This document shows positions 5,342 to 5,883 of a DNA stretch of 5,883 bases, piece after piece. This DNA comes from Burkholderiales bacterium (GTDB lineage: Bacteria > Pseudomonadota > Gammaproteobacteria > Burkholderiales > Burkholderiaceae_D). The number at the start of each line of letters is the position of its first letter. Position 1 is the stretch's first letter. The DNA is taken from NCBI GenBank assembly GCA_016197345.1, contig JACPVY010000037.1, forward strand, positions 1 through 5,883, in the 5' to 3' direction. The position numbers and the translations under genes were made by a program. The notes under the pieces are model-generated. The model saw only the letters and a list, made by a program, of their open reading frames with translations, was not told the DNA's origin and did no database searches.

Positions 5342-5883
5342 ATGAATGACCGCATGCCAGATGCCTGCGCCGCCGCGCCTTCGGCCAGCGACACCTTATT
5401 CGCCCAATTTGCCACGCTGCACGCAGCACAACAACACGACACCAGTCTATTTTCCAGCCACGATCAATGCCTGCTAACACGCGGTATTGCCCATCAGCTG
5501 CATACCAGCACCGACTTGCCACAGCAAGCCGCGCAACTGCTGCAAACCGTGCAGGATGAAGGACGCTATGTGCCGCTACTCGTCGGTGCGATCCCGTTTA
5601 GCCCTAGCACCAGCCTCAAATCGCAACTGTTTGTGCCGCAGCAAGTGTTCACCGCGCAAGGCCCACAGTCTGCGGACACACTAGCCACACTCAGCAAAGA
5701 AATTGCCAGCTATCCCAGCCTAGTGTCGATGCAACCCGATGCTGATCAATATCGCGCCAATGTCCGCCTCGCGCTCCAACACATCGCGGCAGGCAAATTG
5801 CAAAAAGTGGTGCTAGCACGTGCCTTGCGCTTGCAAAGCACCGTTGCGGTCGGCGCATTACTGCAACGCTTACGCGCCAATAA
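5342..5883 (+). CDS. entC: Isochorismate synthase, EntC/DhbC type (partial, 3' end outside window)
   Basis: The first 180 codons of an open frame that runs off the window. Start ATG at 5342, with AAGGA (5331-5335) six bases upstream; Met5 (5354) is a less well-placed alternative. The enzyme converts chorismate to isochorismate in the cytoplasm, the first committed step to 2,3-dihydroxybenzoate (or salicylate) for siderophores. Visible family marks are VGAIPF (81-86, as VGAIPFD in EntC), QLFVPQQV (95-102, matching the SLYIPESW region) and the beginning of the chorismate-binding domain YRANVRLALQHIAAGKLQKVVLAR (137-160). Lys155 of KVVLAR corresponds to the general-base lysine of EntC. The second half, with the catalytic Glu and Mg-binding residues, is missing because of the window edge and not through mutation. 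MenF and salicylate synthases share the fold, but GAIPF and the Fur-controlled receptor next door favour the siderophore enzyme. Further siderophore genes would be expected to the right. Confidence 0.85.
   Translation, partial: MNDRMPDACAAAPSASDTLFAQFATLHAAQQHDTSLFSSHDQCLLTRGIAHQLHTSTDLPQQAAQLLQTVQDEGRYVPLLVGAIPFSPSTSLKSQLFVPQQVFTAQGPQSADTLATLSKEIASYPSLVSMQPDADQYRANVRLALQHIAAGKLQKVVLARALRLQSTVAVGALLQRLRAN

Noticed and set aside
5134..5349. A 71-codon plus-strand frame across the divergent promoter region
   Set aside because: It runs through the Fur boxes and the promoter, starts upstream of the predicted transcript start, has no good ribosome site and ends just inside the isochorismate synthase gene; no family is recognised.
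5196..5522. A 108-codon minus-strand frame opposite the start of the isochorismate synthase gene
   Set aside because: Most of it is antisense to the entC-like coding region; the product is Arg/Trp/Cys-rich with no domain.

Overview
The window looks like a chromosomal segment of a Gram-negative proteobacterium. It has a TonB-dependent outer-membrane receptor with a signal peptide, Fur-type operators and an EntC-type siderophore enzyme. The moderately GC-rich composition and the viroplasmin-type RNase HI fit a betaproteobacterium, perhaps of the Neisseriales/Chitinibacteraceae kind. That placement is an impression, not a computed result.

Left part (1-1208). The C-terminal end of a cyclophilin-type peptidyl-prolyl isomerase runs in from the left on the + strand and stops at 85. 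A bidirectional hairpin terminator (115-156) separates it from a convergent minus-strand gene (227-1021). That gene appears to be a collapsed toxin-antitoxin operon. Its first half is an excisionase-like HTH antitoxin and its second half is the C-terminal part of a PIN-domain toxin, joined in frame so that the catalytic N-terminus of the PIN domain is missing. Its promoter region carries an 11-bp inverted repeat (one mismatch) bracketing the likely -10 element, as expected of an autorepressed TA operator.

Middle part (1209-1979). A minus-strand RNase HI with an N-terminal viroplasmin-like hybrid-binding domain and a complete DEDD active site.

Right part (2030-5883). An iron/siderophore locus. 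A TonB-dependent receptor (minus) overlaps an MFS transporter (minus) by 13 bp. An isochorismate synthase (plus, cut by the window end) is transcribed divergently. The 289-bp divergent spacer holds one good and one weaker Fur-box-like sequence, a sigma70-like promoter overlapped by the good box, and a GC-rich nested hairpin in the predicted leader of the isochorismate synthase. Together these suggest synthesis of a catecholate (2,3-dihydroxybenzoate-type) or salicylate-type siderophore, receptor uptake of its ferric form, and an inner-membrane MFS step, all iron-repressed. RNase HI lies downstream in the same direction with no visible terminator between, so it may receive read-through in addition to a possible promoter of its own.

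I see no tRNA, rRNA, CRISPR array, insertion sequence or phage gene. The fused antitoxin/PIN gene with its operator is the most unusual item.
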